DNA from: Sediminibacterium sp. | GTDB taxonomy: Bacteria > Bacteroidota > Bacteroidia > Chitinophagales > Chitinophagaceae | Length of the DNA: 39,154 nucleotides | Assembly: GCA_028687975.1 (NCBI GenBank) | Contig: JAQTZD010000017.1 | Coordinates: 1-39,154, forward strand | Direction: 5' to 3' | In this document: piece after piece, positions 23,901 to 30,524 of the stretch | How positions within the stretch are numbered: the first letter of the stretch is position 1 | How the letters are laid out: each line of letters starts with the position of its first letter | Program-made: the position numbers and the translations under genes | Notes under the pieces: model-generated | The model's input: the letters and a program-made list of their open reading frames with translations, nothing else | The model's database searches: none | What the model was told of the DNA's origin: nothing

Positions 23901-23967
23901 CTTCCTGTTGTGCAAACATTGGCTGAAAGCAGCTTAGTAAAAGAATCAGGAAGGCAGTTTTTCTCAT
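20923..23967 (-). CDS. Two-component propeller sensor histidine kinase
   Basis: From the ATG at 23967: 1014 residues, signal peptide about 1-19 (LLLSCFQPMFAQQ). The periplasmic part is a two-component-regulator propeller (repeats such as GFMWVGTANGLQRFDG, NIWLATDNGLYM, LLWLATFDQGLYCLSADG, NLWMITKNGLCRYNPNN) followed by a Y_Y_Y domain (about 690-775; SYQNTFSIYFSALSY, NYVFKTYCEDNDGN). One transmembrane helix at about 786-805. The cytoplasmic HisKA_3 segment has the phospho-acceptor His826 in RVSRDLHDDMGST, and the ATPase has N-box FKEAVNNAAKYS (about 932-943), DNGIGF (965-970) and GNGLGN (978-983). Unlike many PUL sensors it is a classical kinase with no fused receiver or AraC domain. An upstream in-frame ATG (24024) would hide the signal peptide. 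Confidence 0.92.
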   Translation of the reverse strand: MRKTAFLILLLSCFQPMFAQQEGFGFLRIGTEDGLGMASNVAYSIYQDERGFMWVGTANGLQRFDGNRFINYGTSRAGTDELPMADLTQIIPGNAHELWLLFPTRNTVGLFNTQKLKFSHIPIHTTRSIPARSSMKLYKDSRGNIYLHMLKYGMLKYNPEKKAFTDDTEMKFPKGWISEHFFYEDTIKRQFWFPCADSGLAVYDMASKKMFTRRNNPLNIPLLNETVFNQGLSEIHIDKQRRYWIFNWANKHMRRCFDYSGKQLPDTVGINSNPQYEETRFFFETKNGVLWLYGNNSLYSFNKRLNRFIYYKSTFGNTLSIQYESVHQIIEDKESNIWLATDNGLYMTGEHSGPADISNYLFSEEKRGIEITDMIELGNGERWLSTWGGGVISLKKNLKSYTNKVYDHMPPMGEENRINYRQTWSLYQHTDGRVWIGCQAGKYMIYDTALKKTYFLEARELEKSTIRFITGDSKGNIWMSTQQGHIARYDGRKFTVTKKLGTIVRKILIDNEGLLWLATFDQGLYCLSADGARILRHYTSGSPDNSLFQTGGADIDQLNDSTLVFAAGAMSFINKKTGKVRWLTIEDGLPGNSVLRIRKDDKGNLWMITKNGLCRYNPNNNRVTVYGRKDGIMISNLTTEADLKCSDGSIMFGGANGFIFFHPSAFTNKVQPPDVAITDFKLLNAFIPVDSLLGLPEVRLQSYQNTFSIYFSALSYMQRDKLTYYYKMEGIDKDWIKADRITQVNYSHIQPGNYVFKTYCEDNDGNRSGNIVSLNIYIRPPFWRTGWFISILLTIIVLVAYGMHRLRLNKFIAVEKIRNRVSRDLHDDMGSTLSTINILSSMAKARLDDKLKIGEYLNKISDNSQRMMEAMDDIVWSIKPANDSMQKTVARMREFATNVLEAKNIEIEFRVTESVYDVKLDMEARKDFFLIFKEAVNNAAKYSKCTKASITIYEENKRLYLSVSDNGIGFNPDLADSGNGLGNIRKRADALHGNLQIISGQEEGTTVKLIIPVS

Positions 23968-24018
23968 GTTAACAAATCTAATAAGCTGTTTTGAATAAAT
24001 GATGTCCGGAGCATAAAA

Positions 24019-24034
24019 CCACATGTTTATGTGG
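24019..24034. promoter_or_regulatory. Operator-like palindrome CCACAT-GTTT-ATGTGG (site B)
   Basis: A perfect 6-bp-arm version of the CACAT-N4-ATGTG motif, centred about 60 bases before the histidine kinase start on the minus strand. A consensus-fitting minus-strand -7 box, TAGATTTG (plus 23973-23980), lies between it and the start but at a different distance (53.5 bases) from that seen at the other sites, and too close to the ATG for a normal leader. The promoter layout here is thus unclear. Confidence 0.62.
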
Positions 24035-24145
24035 CCGTAGTGCTGTTAAATAAAGCGTTAAACGACTTTTAAACGGTTATTGGAAGGGATGAATTGTAAA
24101 TCCTGCTTTGTTTTTCTTCTTATGGGGTTTGTTTGCGGAAATATT

Positions 24146-24191
24146 CACATCAATGTGCGGTTGTATGCGGGTTTTTTAAACACCATTTTTG
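24146..24191 (+). promoter_or_regulatory. Degenerate operator (site F) and -7-like box for the GIN-domain gene
   Basis: CACAT-CA-ATGTG (24146-24157) is the same repeat with a 2-base spacer. CATTTTTG (24184-24191) matches five of six specified bases of TAnnTTTG and ends 39.5 bases from the repeat centre, close to the 38.5 seen at sites A, C and E. The flank CGGTTGTA resembles the GGTTGTA after site E. The predicted start near 24197 leaves a leader of about 33 bases. Confidence 0.5.
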
Positions 24192-24229
24192 TTCTGAATT
24201 AAAAATCAAACAAATTAAAAACGACGATC

Positions 24230-24742
24230 ATGAAAAAATTATTTCTTCTTACCCTGACAGCAGCAGTTGCGTTGTCCGGATTTGCAAATCCTGCCATGCG
24301 CCCGCTGAACAACAATGGTGAACGTTCAGCAGCCTCTTACAAAAGATTAACCCTGATGGGCAATCTGAATATCATTCTGGTGAATGATGACACTAAAATG
24401 GTGGAAGTGGCTGATACAAAAGAGGCTGAACAGGTAAGTACCACGTTTTATAAAAACAAACTGGTGGTAGACGGCTCTGCTGTAAACAGAAACAATCCGG
24501 TTACAGTAAGGGTGCCGGCCAACCAGCTGGAGTACCTGGAAGTGATCGGGAATGTGACTGTTCAGACCGAAAGCAACCTGAATACCCCCAAGCTCTATGT
24601 TACCATTGATGGTAAAGGCAAAGTGTCGCTTTCCAATAAGGGGCAGATTTATGTACGTTCCGGGGATGATATTAACCTTAAAGTGGAGAAGGCAACAGGC
24701 AGAGTTGTAGTAGATGAAAACAGCAAAGATTTTGAAAAATAA
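24230..24742 (+). CDS. Secreted GIN/DUF2807-like protein
   Basis: A 170-residue exported protein with a Sec signal peptide of about 20 residues (LLTLTAAVALSGFANPA). The remainder resembles the GIN domain (DUF2807, putative adhesin head): KRLTLMGNLNIILVNDD, VRVPANQLEYLEVIGNVTVQ, LYVTIDGKGKVSLSNKG, a right-handed beta-helix-like repeat. It lacks a lipobox, so may be periplasmic or secreted. A longer GIN protein is encoded at 29682-30404. It is the first rightward gene opposite the kinase gene and has a degenerate copy of the local operator, so it is a probable target of the two-component system. Confidence 0.72.
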   Translation: MKKLFLLTLTAAVALSGFANPAMRPLNNNGERSAASYKRLTLMGNLNIILVNDDTKMVEVADTKEAEQVSTTFYKNKLVVDGSAVNRNNPVTVRVPANQLEYLEVIGNVTVQTESNLNTPKLYVTIDGKGKVSLSNKGQIYVRSGDDINLKVEKATGRVVVDENSKDFEK

Positions 24743-24759
24743 ATAAAGTTGGTTTGGTT

Positions 24760-24779
24760 CATCACCAGTGATGGTGATG
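24760..24779 (+). repeat. Small inverted repeat after the GIN-domain gene
   Basis: CATCACC (24760-24766) and GGTGATG (24773-24779) form a 7-bp stem with a 6-base loop, 18 bases after the stop codon and upstream of the stronger terminator hairpin. It may help stabilise the 3' end of the message. Confidence 0.4.
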
Positions 24780-24800
24780 GCAGTAGGGTTCATAAAGCAG

Positions 24801-24830
24801 AAGGCTCCGGATTTTTCCGGAGCCTTTATT
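24801..24830 (+). terminator. Intrinsic terminator after the GIN-domain gene
   Basis: AAGGCTCCGGA (24801-24811) and TCCGGAGCCTT (24816-24826) form a perfect 11-bp stem with the loop TTTT, followed by TATT. It separates the GIN gene from the Crp-like gene, which starts only 20 bases after the stem; that gene therefore either depends on readthrough or has a promoter overlapping the hairpin. Confidence 0.87.
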
Positions 24831-24845
24831 AATTAAATTTACATC

Positions 24846-25433
24846 ATGGATTCGCGTATTGCGCAGCAACTTCAACAAATTGTAAACAGCATTCATCCGC
24901 TTTCTTTTGCAGAGTGGGAGGCCTTCAGCAGCAGCTGGCAGGAAGTAAATTATAAAAGGAAGGAATTGATAACCAGGGCAGGCGAGGTGGAGAAGTACCT
25001 ATACTTTGTAATATCAGGTATTCAAAGAGCATATTATTTAGACGATACACACAGAGAAGTAACTCTGGTGTTTACCTATCCACCTTCCTTCAGCGGGGTT
25101 CCGGATTCTTTTCAGTTGCAGCAACCAAGCGATCTGTGTTTTGAAGCCATTACTGCCAGCAGTATGCTGCGCTTATCCTACAGTGAATTTCAGCGGCTGA
25201 TCAATGAATACCCGAATATTGAACGTTTTGTAAGGCTTGCAACTGCTGCAGCACTAAAAGGGGTGCTCCGACGCCAGGCAGAGGTCATGGTGTTTTCTGC
25301 TGAAAACCGGTTTCGGTCTCTATTGAAGAGAAGCCCGCATATTCTGAATATGATTCCTCATAAATACCTGGCATCTTATCTGGGATTGGATGCTACTACT
25401 TTCAGTAAATTATTGAATTCGATCACCATCTAA
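24846..25433 (+). CDS. Crp/Fnr-family regulator
   Basis: A 195-residue protein with a cyclic-nucleotide-binding-like roll (about 15-115; KELITRAGEVEKYLYFVISGIQRAYYLD) and a C-terminal compact helix-turn-helix (about 165-195; IPHKYLASYLGLDATTFSKLLNSI). Typical of the Bacteroidota-specific Crp group of about 190 residues, which often sits beside stress or detoxification genes. No cysteine cluster is visible. Its stop codon is built into the stem of the terminator just after it. Target genes cannot be read from the sequence. Confidence 0.84.
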   Translation: MDSRIAQQLQQIVNSIHPLSFAEWEAFSSSWQEVNYKRKELITRAGEVEKYLYFVISGIQRAYYLDDTHREVTLVFTYPPSFSGVPDSFQLQQPSDLCFEAITASSMLRLSYSEFQRLINEYPNIERFVRLATAAALKGVLRRQAEVMVFSAENRFRSLLKRSPHILNMIPHKYLASYLGLDATTFSKLLNSITI

Positions 25434-25462
25434 ATCTTGGTGAAGGCCAAGATTTATTTTTT
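25431..25462 (+). terminator. Intrinsic terminator beginning at the Crp stop codon
   Basis: TAAATCTTGG (25431-25440) and CCAAGATTTA (25447-25456) form a perfect 10-bp stem, loop TGAAGG, followed by six T residues to 25462. The first three bases are the stop codon of the Crp-like gene, so the coding sequence runs directly into the terminator. Confidence 0.85.
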
Positions 25463-25492
25463 CGCCCCGGTTGAATTTTGCTGCATAAATCA

Positions 25493-26062
25493 ATGATTAT
25501 GCAAACAACCAGACAATTATTACAATCCCTTCGTACCTCATTGGAGGAAATGGACCAGTATTTTCACCAAACAGTCTCCGCACAGCCTGATGCGGTTTTA
25601 AACCAAACGCCCCAAAATAGAGGATGGTCAGCAATACAGGTACTGGATCACCTGAATTTTTACAGCAGATGGTACCTTCCCAGGCTCGAAGATGCGTTCA
25701 GGGAGAGCAGAAAGAGAAACCTGGCTGCACAACCCTACTTTAAATCGGGCTGGCTGGGAGGCTATTTTATCCGTATGATGAAACCCCGGGCCGACGGTTC
25801 TATTGCTTCTAAAATGAAAGCTCCTTCCAGCGCGGCACCTGCTGCAACTTTGGATAGCGCTGCTGTATTACTTGAATTTGAACAGCATTTACAGCACATG
25901 AACAGCCTTTTAAAGCTTGCGGAAAAAGCAGATCTGCTCCACACCCGTGTAACCACGTCACTCAGCTCCTTTATCCGTTTGAAATCAGGAGATGCATTGT
26001 GGTTTGTACTGGCACATGCTGAACGTCATTTCATACAAATGAAAAGAATCATCGGTAAGTAG
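25493..26062 (+). CDS. DinB-like four-helix-bundle protein
   Basis: From ATG 25493 (ATG 25499 is equally plausible) a 189-residue protein of the DinB/YfiT-like metalloenzyme superfamily. The three metal-ligand histidines are visible: His53 in QVLDHLNFY, and His175 and His179 in LAHAERHFIQMKRI. The N-terminal helix (RQLLQSLRTSLEEMDQYF) and the NRGWSAIQVLDHL turn are typical. Members include thiol transferases (bacillithiol- or mycothiol-dependent), but the reaction here is unknown. It follows a terminator and so is probably transcribed separately. No link to the surrounding envelope genes is seen. Confidence 0.82.
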   Translation: MIMQTTRQLLQSLRTSLEEMDQYFHQTVSAQPDAVLNQTPQNRGWSAIQVLDHLNFYSRWYLPRLEDAFRESRKRNLAAQPYFKSGWLGGYFIRMMKPRADGSIASKMKAPSSAAPAATLDSAAVLLEFEQHLQHMNSLLKLAEKADLLHTRVTTSLSSFIRLKSGDALWFVLAHAERHFIQMKRIIGK

Positions 26063-26069
26063 CACCTAT

Positions 26070-26083
26070 CACATAAATATGTA
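26070..26083. promoter_or_regulatory. Near-perfect operator copy (site D)
   Basis: CACAT-AAAT-ATGTA: one mismatch to CACAT-N4-ATGTG, with the same spacer as site A. It lies eight bases after the DinB stop and 124 bases upstream of site E. No -7 box was found at the spacing seen at the other sites, so it may be an auxiliary site for the receptor promoter or an unrelated match. Confidence 0.42.
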
Positions 26084-26141
26084 GTGCTGACGCTGCCTGA
26101 GCTTTCCTGATTCCCGTTGAATGGCAGGTATGGATTATGAA

Positions 26142-26165
26142 CGGCGTTAATTCATGTTAATGCCG
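26142..26165. repeat. Inverted repeat upstream of the receptor gene
   Basis: CGGCGTTAA (26142-26150) and TTAATGCCG (26157-26165) pair over 9 bp with one mismatch around the loop TTCATG. A further partial copy, GGCGTTAAA, follows near 26182-26190. No T-run is present. It is possibly a second regulator-binding site. Confidence 0.4.
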
Positions 26166-26193
26166 CTTTATCATGCCTCCTGGCGTTAAAATT

Positions 26194-26239
26194 CACTCTT
26201 TTATGTGGTTGTACCTAAGTGTGTTTTAAACAACTTTTG
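26194..26239 (+). promoter_or_regulatory. Degenerate operator (site E) and -7-like box for the receptor gene
   Basis: CACTC-TTTT-ATGTG (26194-26207) keeps the right half-site and three bases of the left. AACTTTTG (26232-26239) matches five of six specified bases of TAnnTTTG and ends exactly 38.5 bases from the repeat centre, as at sites A and C. The predicted start near 26245 gives a leader of about 14 bases. Confidence 0.52.
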
Positions 26240-26258
26240 ATCAATAAACAATTTAAAC

Positions 26259-28679
26259 ATGAAAATTCTTTTTACGTTCTGCACATTTTTTTTAGCATTT
26301 TTTGCCGAAGCAAAAAATACTGCAGAATTGTCCGGCCGGGTAACTGCCGGAGGAGCGCCTGTGTCTGGTGCTGCCATTTATCTGTATAAGGATACAGGTA
26401 ATACTATTGTGAAAACCACTATAAGTAGCGCATCCGGCTCTTTTGAATTTGGCACTGCACTGGATAAATACCGAATAAGGGTAGTGGCTGCCGGCTATGA
26501 AGAATTGTTTAGTGAAGTCTTGATGAAAGGGCATCCGGTTGAATTAAAACTTGCTGTACAGGTAAAAGAAATTCAGGGTGTTACGGTAAGTTCACAGCGC
26601 AGGATGATTGAGGTAAAAACAGATAAAACTGTTTTAAACGTAGAGGCATCTCCGTCTAATATTGGTACCAATGCTCTGGAAGTGCTCGAAAAAGCACCTG
26701 GAATTAGTGTGGATAAAGACGGAAATATCAGTATGCAGGGAAAAGCAGGCGTAATGATCCTTATTGATGGGAAGCCTACCTATATGAGTAATTCCGATGT
26801 AGCCAATTACCTCAAGTCGCTCTCCAGTGCACAACTGGACCAGATAGAACTGATTACACAGCCATCGGCCAAATATGATGCCTCGGGCAATGCCGGTATT
26901 ATCAATATAAAAACCAAAACCAATAAACTGGTTGGCTTAAACGGATCCATTGGTGTTGGATTCTCTCAGGGGGTATATGCCAGGGGGAATGCAAATGGAA
27001 CCATCGGATACAGAAAAGGAAAGTGGAACACTTTTGCTAACCTGAGCTATAACAGAAACAGGACGTTCAACGACATGTACATCACCCGCAATTTCAGGGC
27101 CAAAACAGATAACAGCCTGTTGTCTGTCATGGACCAGAAAAGCTCCATGCTGATTAACGGGGCCCCTCTGAACCTCAAACTTTCTGTAGACTACCTGGCC
27201 AGTAAAAGAACTACTGTAGGCCTGAATGTTTCCGGCTTTTATAACGATGCCAAGTTTGTTTTACCTACAGACATGTTTGTTTACAATGGTTCGGGCCTCC
27301 ATACCGGAAATTATAACACACTTACCCAGAACAACATGATCAATAAAAACATCAGTACCAACCTGAATTTTCGCACCAGACTGGATACGCTGGGTAAAGA
27401 GTTGGGAGCAGATGTGGATTATGTTCATTATCAATCGGACTTTATACAAAGCATGAATAATTATTTTATTCCAGCAAATGGCTCACCTGCAGAAAACCCT
27501 TATCTCCTGAAAGGAACGAACCCCTCTGACATCGATATTTATTCGGCTAAGCTCGATTATACGCATCCTTTGAAAAAGAACGCAAAGATTGAAGCAGGTT
27601 TGAAAACCAGTATTGTGGAAACGAACAGCGACTCCCGGTTTACCTACCTGAATGGAAGTGTTTGGGAAAAAGATCCCAGAAGCAACCATTTTATTTACAA
27701 AGAAAATATCAATGCAGCTTACCTGAATCTGAACAAACAGTGGTCTAAATGGGGTGCGCAGTTTGGTCTTCGTTTAGAAAATACCATTATGAAAGGGAAT
27801 CAGGTAACAATCAACCAGCAATTTGAAAGAAACCTGACCCAGCTTTTCCCAACGGTATTTCTCAGTTATAAATACAACGACAAACATTCATACACAATCA
27901 ATGCGGGAAGAAGAATTCAGCGCCCCAACTACAAAGACCTGAACCCGTTTCAACTGATCCTGAATCCTTTTACCTATAATCAGGGTAACCCCAATTTGCG
28001 TCCGCAATTTACCTGGAATATTGAGCTGGGACACAGTTATAACAATGGTATGCTGACCACCAAGCTTTCTTATTCCAAAACTACAGATATCATTACCGAT
28101 GTGCTCAGACAAATTGATTCAACCAAAGTCAGTTATGTACAAACAGAGAACATCGCTTCCAGTGAAAACTGGAACCTGAGTATGGCATTCAATAAATCTC
28201 TTAATAAAACAATAACTACAAGCATTTACGGAAGTGTATTCAATAATAAGTATGACGGTTTTTTTAACGGAGCGCCATTAAAGGAAAATTTCACCAGCTT
28301 CTCTTTTAATATGAACAATCAGTTTAAACTTGGTAAAGGCTGGTCGGCAGAACTCAGTGGATTCTACAATCATAAAAATCTGATTGTTGGTCAGTCCTTT
28401 ATAGGACCAATGTGGGCACTTACTACAGGAATCAGCAAGCAGGTGCTGAAAAACAAGGGTACGATCCGCCTTTCTGTAAGGGATGTTTTATTAACACAAA
28501 AAGTAAACATTGATCAGCGCTTTCAGAACCTCGATAGCAAATTCAGGCAGGTATTCGACAGCAGGACCTTCTCCTTGAATTTCACCTGGCGTTTTGCAAA
28601 AAACGAAAAGAATGTGGTTAGAAGCAGGCAAAACAGCGCTTCACAAGAGGAACAGAGTCGCGCTGGTGGACAACAATAA
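26259..28679 (+). CDS. TonB-dependent receptor-like outer membrane beta-barrel protein
   Basis: An 806-residue outer-membrane protein. Signal peptide about 1-18 (FFAEA), carboxypeptidase-regulatory-like domain about 22-100 (LSGRVTAGGAPVSGAAIYLY), plug about 110-225 (VLEKAPGISVDKDGNISMQGKAGVMILIDGKP and AKYDASGNAGIINIKTK), then a long beta-barrel of the OMP_b-brl_3 type with many Asn/Tyr-rich strands (GRRIQRPNYKDLNPFQ). The extreme C-terminus (RSRQNSASQEEQSRAGGQQ) extends beyond the last strand as a polar tail, so it does not end in the usual aromatic residue. No SusD partner is present, so this is not a classical PUL transporter. A degenerate copy of the local operator precedes it. Confidence 0.9.
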   Translation: MKILFTFCTFFLAFFAEAKNTAELSGRVTAGGAPVSGAAIYLYKDTGNTIVKTTISSASGSFEFGTALDKYRIRVVAAGYEELFSEVLMKGHPVELKLAVQVKEIQGVTVSSQRRMIEVKTDKTVLNVEASPSNIGTNALEVLEKAPGISVDKDGNISMQGKAGVMILIDGKPTYMSNSDVANYLKSLSSAQLDQIELITQPSAKYDASGNAGIINIKTKTNKLVGLNGSIGVGFSQGVYARGNANGTIGYRKGKWNTFANLSYNRNRTFNDMYITRNFRAKTDNSLLSVMDQKSSMLINGAPLNLKLSVDYLASKRTTVGLNVSGFYNDAKFVLPTDMFVYNGSGLHTGNYNTLTQNNMINKNISTNLNFRTRLDTLGKELGADVDYVHYQSDFIQSMNNYFIPANGSPAENPYLLKGTNPSDIDIYSAKLDYTHPLKKNAKIEAGLKTSIVETNSDSRFTYLNGSVWEKDPRSNHFIYKENINAAYLNLNKQWSKWGAQFGLRLENTIMKGNQVTINQQFERNLTQLFPTVFLSYKYNDKHSYTINAGRRIQRPNYKDLNPFQLILNPFTYNQGNPNLRPQFTWNIELGHSYNNGMLTTKLSYSKTTDIITDVLRQIDSTKVSYVQTENIASSENWNLSMAFNKSLNKTITTSIYGSVFNNKYDGFFNGAPLKENFTSFSFNMNNQFKLGKGWSAELSGFYNHKNLIVGQSFIGPMWALTTGISKQVLKNKGTIRLSVRDVLLTQKVNIDQRFQNLDSKFRQVFDSRTFSLNFTWRFAKNEKNVVRSRQNSASQEEQSRAGGQQ

Positions 28680-28707
28680 TTTTTTGAACACCCTAAAAAA
28701 TACTCCA

Positions 28708-28806
28708 ATGAAATTTGAAAGAATCATGGACCGCTTTTTTGATTTGCTGCTCGTGCTGAACGGTGAAGAGCGTCCCGAAGAAGTAAAAATTGACCATATA
28801 TTATAA
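28708..28806 (+). CDS. Possible 32-residue small protein
   Basis: A short ORF, MKFERIMDRFFDLLLVLNGE then an acidic tail, between the receptor (29 bases before) and the lipoprotein gene (18 bases after). Amphipathic hydrophobic N-terminal half, then Glu-rich. Tight spacing on both sides favours a real gene, but the length and the lack of a recognised family keep confidence low. Confidence 0.42.
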   Translation: MKFERIMDRFFDLLLVLNGEERPEEVKIDHIL

Positions 28807-28823
28807 TAAGTAAAAGAACAAGA

Positions 28824-29621
28824 ATGAAAAGATTGAATGTTGGAGGAATTGTATTGGTACTTTTTTCATTGATGGCAGTGTCTTGTAAAAAAGACTGCCC
28901 CAAAGACCCTGTACCGGCTCCGCAGGCCAAGAGGCTTTATAAAATTATGAATGATCCGCTGGAATTCCGACTGTTTGAATACAGCGCCAACGGTGACGTT
29001 TCACAGTTGATTTCTCAGTTTGTTAATAACCAGGCAACGAACTCGGTTACGGTACAAACTAATAAATTTATATACGAGAATAACCTGTTGAAAAGGGTAA
29101 ATAATGAAGGAGGATATCTTTTGTATCATTATACGGGTACCAAACTGGATTCCATTCAGGCCTATGCCATCAATAATCGTCGTTACTCCAGTTTGTTCCC
29201 CGAAATGAACACACAGAATCAATTGGTTTCACTTATTGAAAAACCAACAAGGCAAGATCCCGGAATGCCGGTTGAATCTAAGATGACCTATGAGTATGCG
29301 GCTTCGGGTAATATCATCAAGCAGGGTTATTTCACAAAAGATGCGGTTGGAGGGGATTTTCGTTTGATATATAATACGTTGTACAGCGATTATGATAACA
29401 GCCCGAATATGGAAAATTTCACTTTCTCTGGTATTTATTTGAAAGGAATTGTATTTATGAAAAACAATCCCCGGAAAATTGAGGAGGCTAGAGCCACAGG
29501 AACGGTTTATGAAACAACCTGGAACGAATACACGTATGATGCAGATCAGTATGTGACTAAAAGAAGGCAGTCTTACAGCACCACCAATGTGGTGATCACC
29601 TACGAATACAGTTACTATTAG
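28824..29621 (+). CDS. Hypothetical lipoprotein with Tyr-rich YD-like repeats
   Basis: A 265-residue lipoprotein with its lipobox at Cys21 (LMAVSC) followed by a Lys/Asp/Pro linker. The body alternates short beta-strand-like units rich in Tyr, Asn and Thr (NKFIYENNLLKRVNNEGGYLLYHYTGTKLD, YEYAASGNIIKQGYFTKD, WNEYTYDADQYVTKRRQSY), reminiscent of Rhs/YD-type repeats of Bacteroidota lipoproteins (DUF4595-like). Probably surface-exposed. No enzymatic motif is seen. It lies in the rightward run following the receptor and may be transcribed with it. Confidence 0.75.
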   Translation: MKRLNVGGIVLVLFSLMAVSCKKDCPKDPVPAPQAKRLYKIMNDPLEFRLFEYSANGDVSQLISQFVNNQATNSVTVQTNKFIYENNLLKRVNNEGGYLLYHYTGTKLDSIQAYAINNRRYSSLFPEMNTQNQLVSLIEKPTRQDPGMPVESKMTYEYAASGNIIKQGYFTKDAVGGDFRLIYNTLYSDYDNSPNMENFTFSGIYLKGIVFMKNNPRKIEEARATGTVYETTWNEYTYDADQYVTKRRQSYSTTNVVITYEYSYY

Positions 29622-29681
29622 CAGAAAGAATATCCACCATATCGCAGCTTAGACTGAACCTGGTATGGAAACAACAGCATT

Positions 29682-30404
29682 ATGAAAAAACAATTTTTGT
29701 TTCTATTTTTTGGAGCCATACTGGTTCAGCTTACTGCCTGCAATAAAATGATACGTGGCAGTGGACATGTTATTCAGCAGACGATTACGCTGGATACATT
29801 TACTGCAATTGAAATCGACGGCAGTTTTGAGGTATCTGTACAGCGGAATACCAGCCCGTCTGGTTTACTGCTCGTGGAGGCAGAAGACAATATCGTTCCG
29901 CTGATAAATGCACGTGTGGTAAACCGGGTGCTGAAAATCGGGTATTCAACAATTGATCAGATCCGAACAAGGAAGACCCCAAAAATATTATTGAATACGG
30001 CTGTCTTAACAAGATTATACGTCAATGGGTCGGGCAGTATTCAGACCAGTGGTTCCTGGGAGGGAACTGAGTTGGAGCTGCGGGTGAATGGAAGCGGGGA
30101 TATTATTACCGATCAACAGGTTCAGACACTGACGACTTCGGTGAACGGTTCGGGGAATATCTCGATTGCGGGCAGGACTGTTGTTTCGGATTCCTATATC
30201 AGCGGAAGCGGGAAAATTCATGCATCCGCGCTGATATCTGAAAAAACCAGGGCAGAGCTTTCCGGCTCCGGTGCAATCTATTGCGGGGTGGTGGAAAAGG
30301 AGCTGGATGTGGTTGTTTCCGGGAGCGGGAAAATATATTATTCGGGAAATCCGGGGGTCATCAGGACCCGGATTAGCGGTAATGGACAGATTATCAAGCA
30401 GTAA
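29682..30404 (+). CDS. GIN-domain (DUF2807) lipoprotein with seven G-x-G repeats
   Basis: A 240-residue lipoprotein, lipobox Cys20 (QLTAC). Residues 25-105 start the GIN domain (RGSGHVIQQTITLDTFTAIEIDGSFEVSV). From 115 on, a turn motif recurs: VNGSGSI, VNGSGDI, VNGSGNI, ISGSGKI, LSGSGAI, VSGSGKI and ISGNGQI, at residues 115, 136, 155, 174, 194, 213 and 232, a period of 19-21 residues. That is one rung of a right-handed beta-helix. Such proteins are thought to be adhesin heads or envelope scaffolds; no activity is established. Paralogous in fold to the protein at 24230-24742. Confidence 0.85.
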   Translation: MKKQFLFLFFGAILVQLTACNKMIRGSGHVIQQTITLDTFTAIEIDGSFEVSVQRNTSPSGLLLVEAEDNIVPLINARVVNRVLKIGYSTIDQIRTRKTPKILLNTAVLTRLYVNGSGSIQTSGSWEGTELELRVNGSGDIITDQQVQTLTTSVNGSGNISIAGRTVVSDSYISGSGKIHASALISEKTRAELSGSGAIYCGVVEKELDVVVSGSGKIYYSGNPGVIRTRISGNGQIIKQ

Positions 30405-30461
30405 TGATTTATTTGATCCCCAAAACGGCAGGTGAACTGTCTGCATAGGGCCAATTATTTA

Positions 30462-30507
30462 CACATATTTATGTGATTGACATCTTCGGGATTATCGAAC
30501 AAATTTG
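30462..30507 (+). promoter_or_regulatory. Operator-like palindrome (site C) and -7-like box
   Basis: CACAT-ATTT-ATGTG (30462-30475) is a perfect copy of the motif and shares 18 consecutive bases with site A read on the other strand. CAAATTTG (30500-30507) matches five of six specified bases of TAnnTTTG and ends 38.5 bases from the palindrome centre, the same geometry as sites A and E. The predicted start near 30513 is 12 bases before the small lipoprotein ATG at 30525. Confidence 0.65.
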
Positions 30508-30524
30508 CAGATATAATTTTCAGC

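Noticed and set aside
23468-23937. Short ORFs on both strands inside the histidine kinase gene
   Set aside because: They are other-frame readings of the propeller repeats; the kinase frame is continuous from 23967 to 20923.
26061-26088. AGCAC...GTGCT repeat around site D as a terminator for the DinB gene
   Set aside because: The stem is 5 bp with an 18-base loop and there is no T-run; its centre differs from that of the CACAT repeat.
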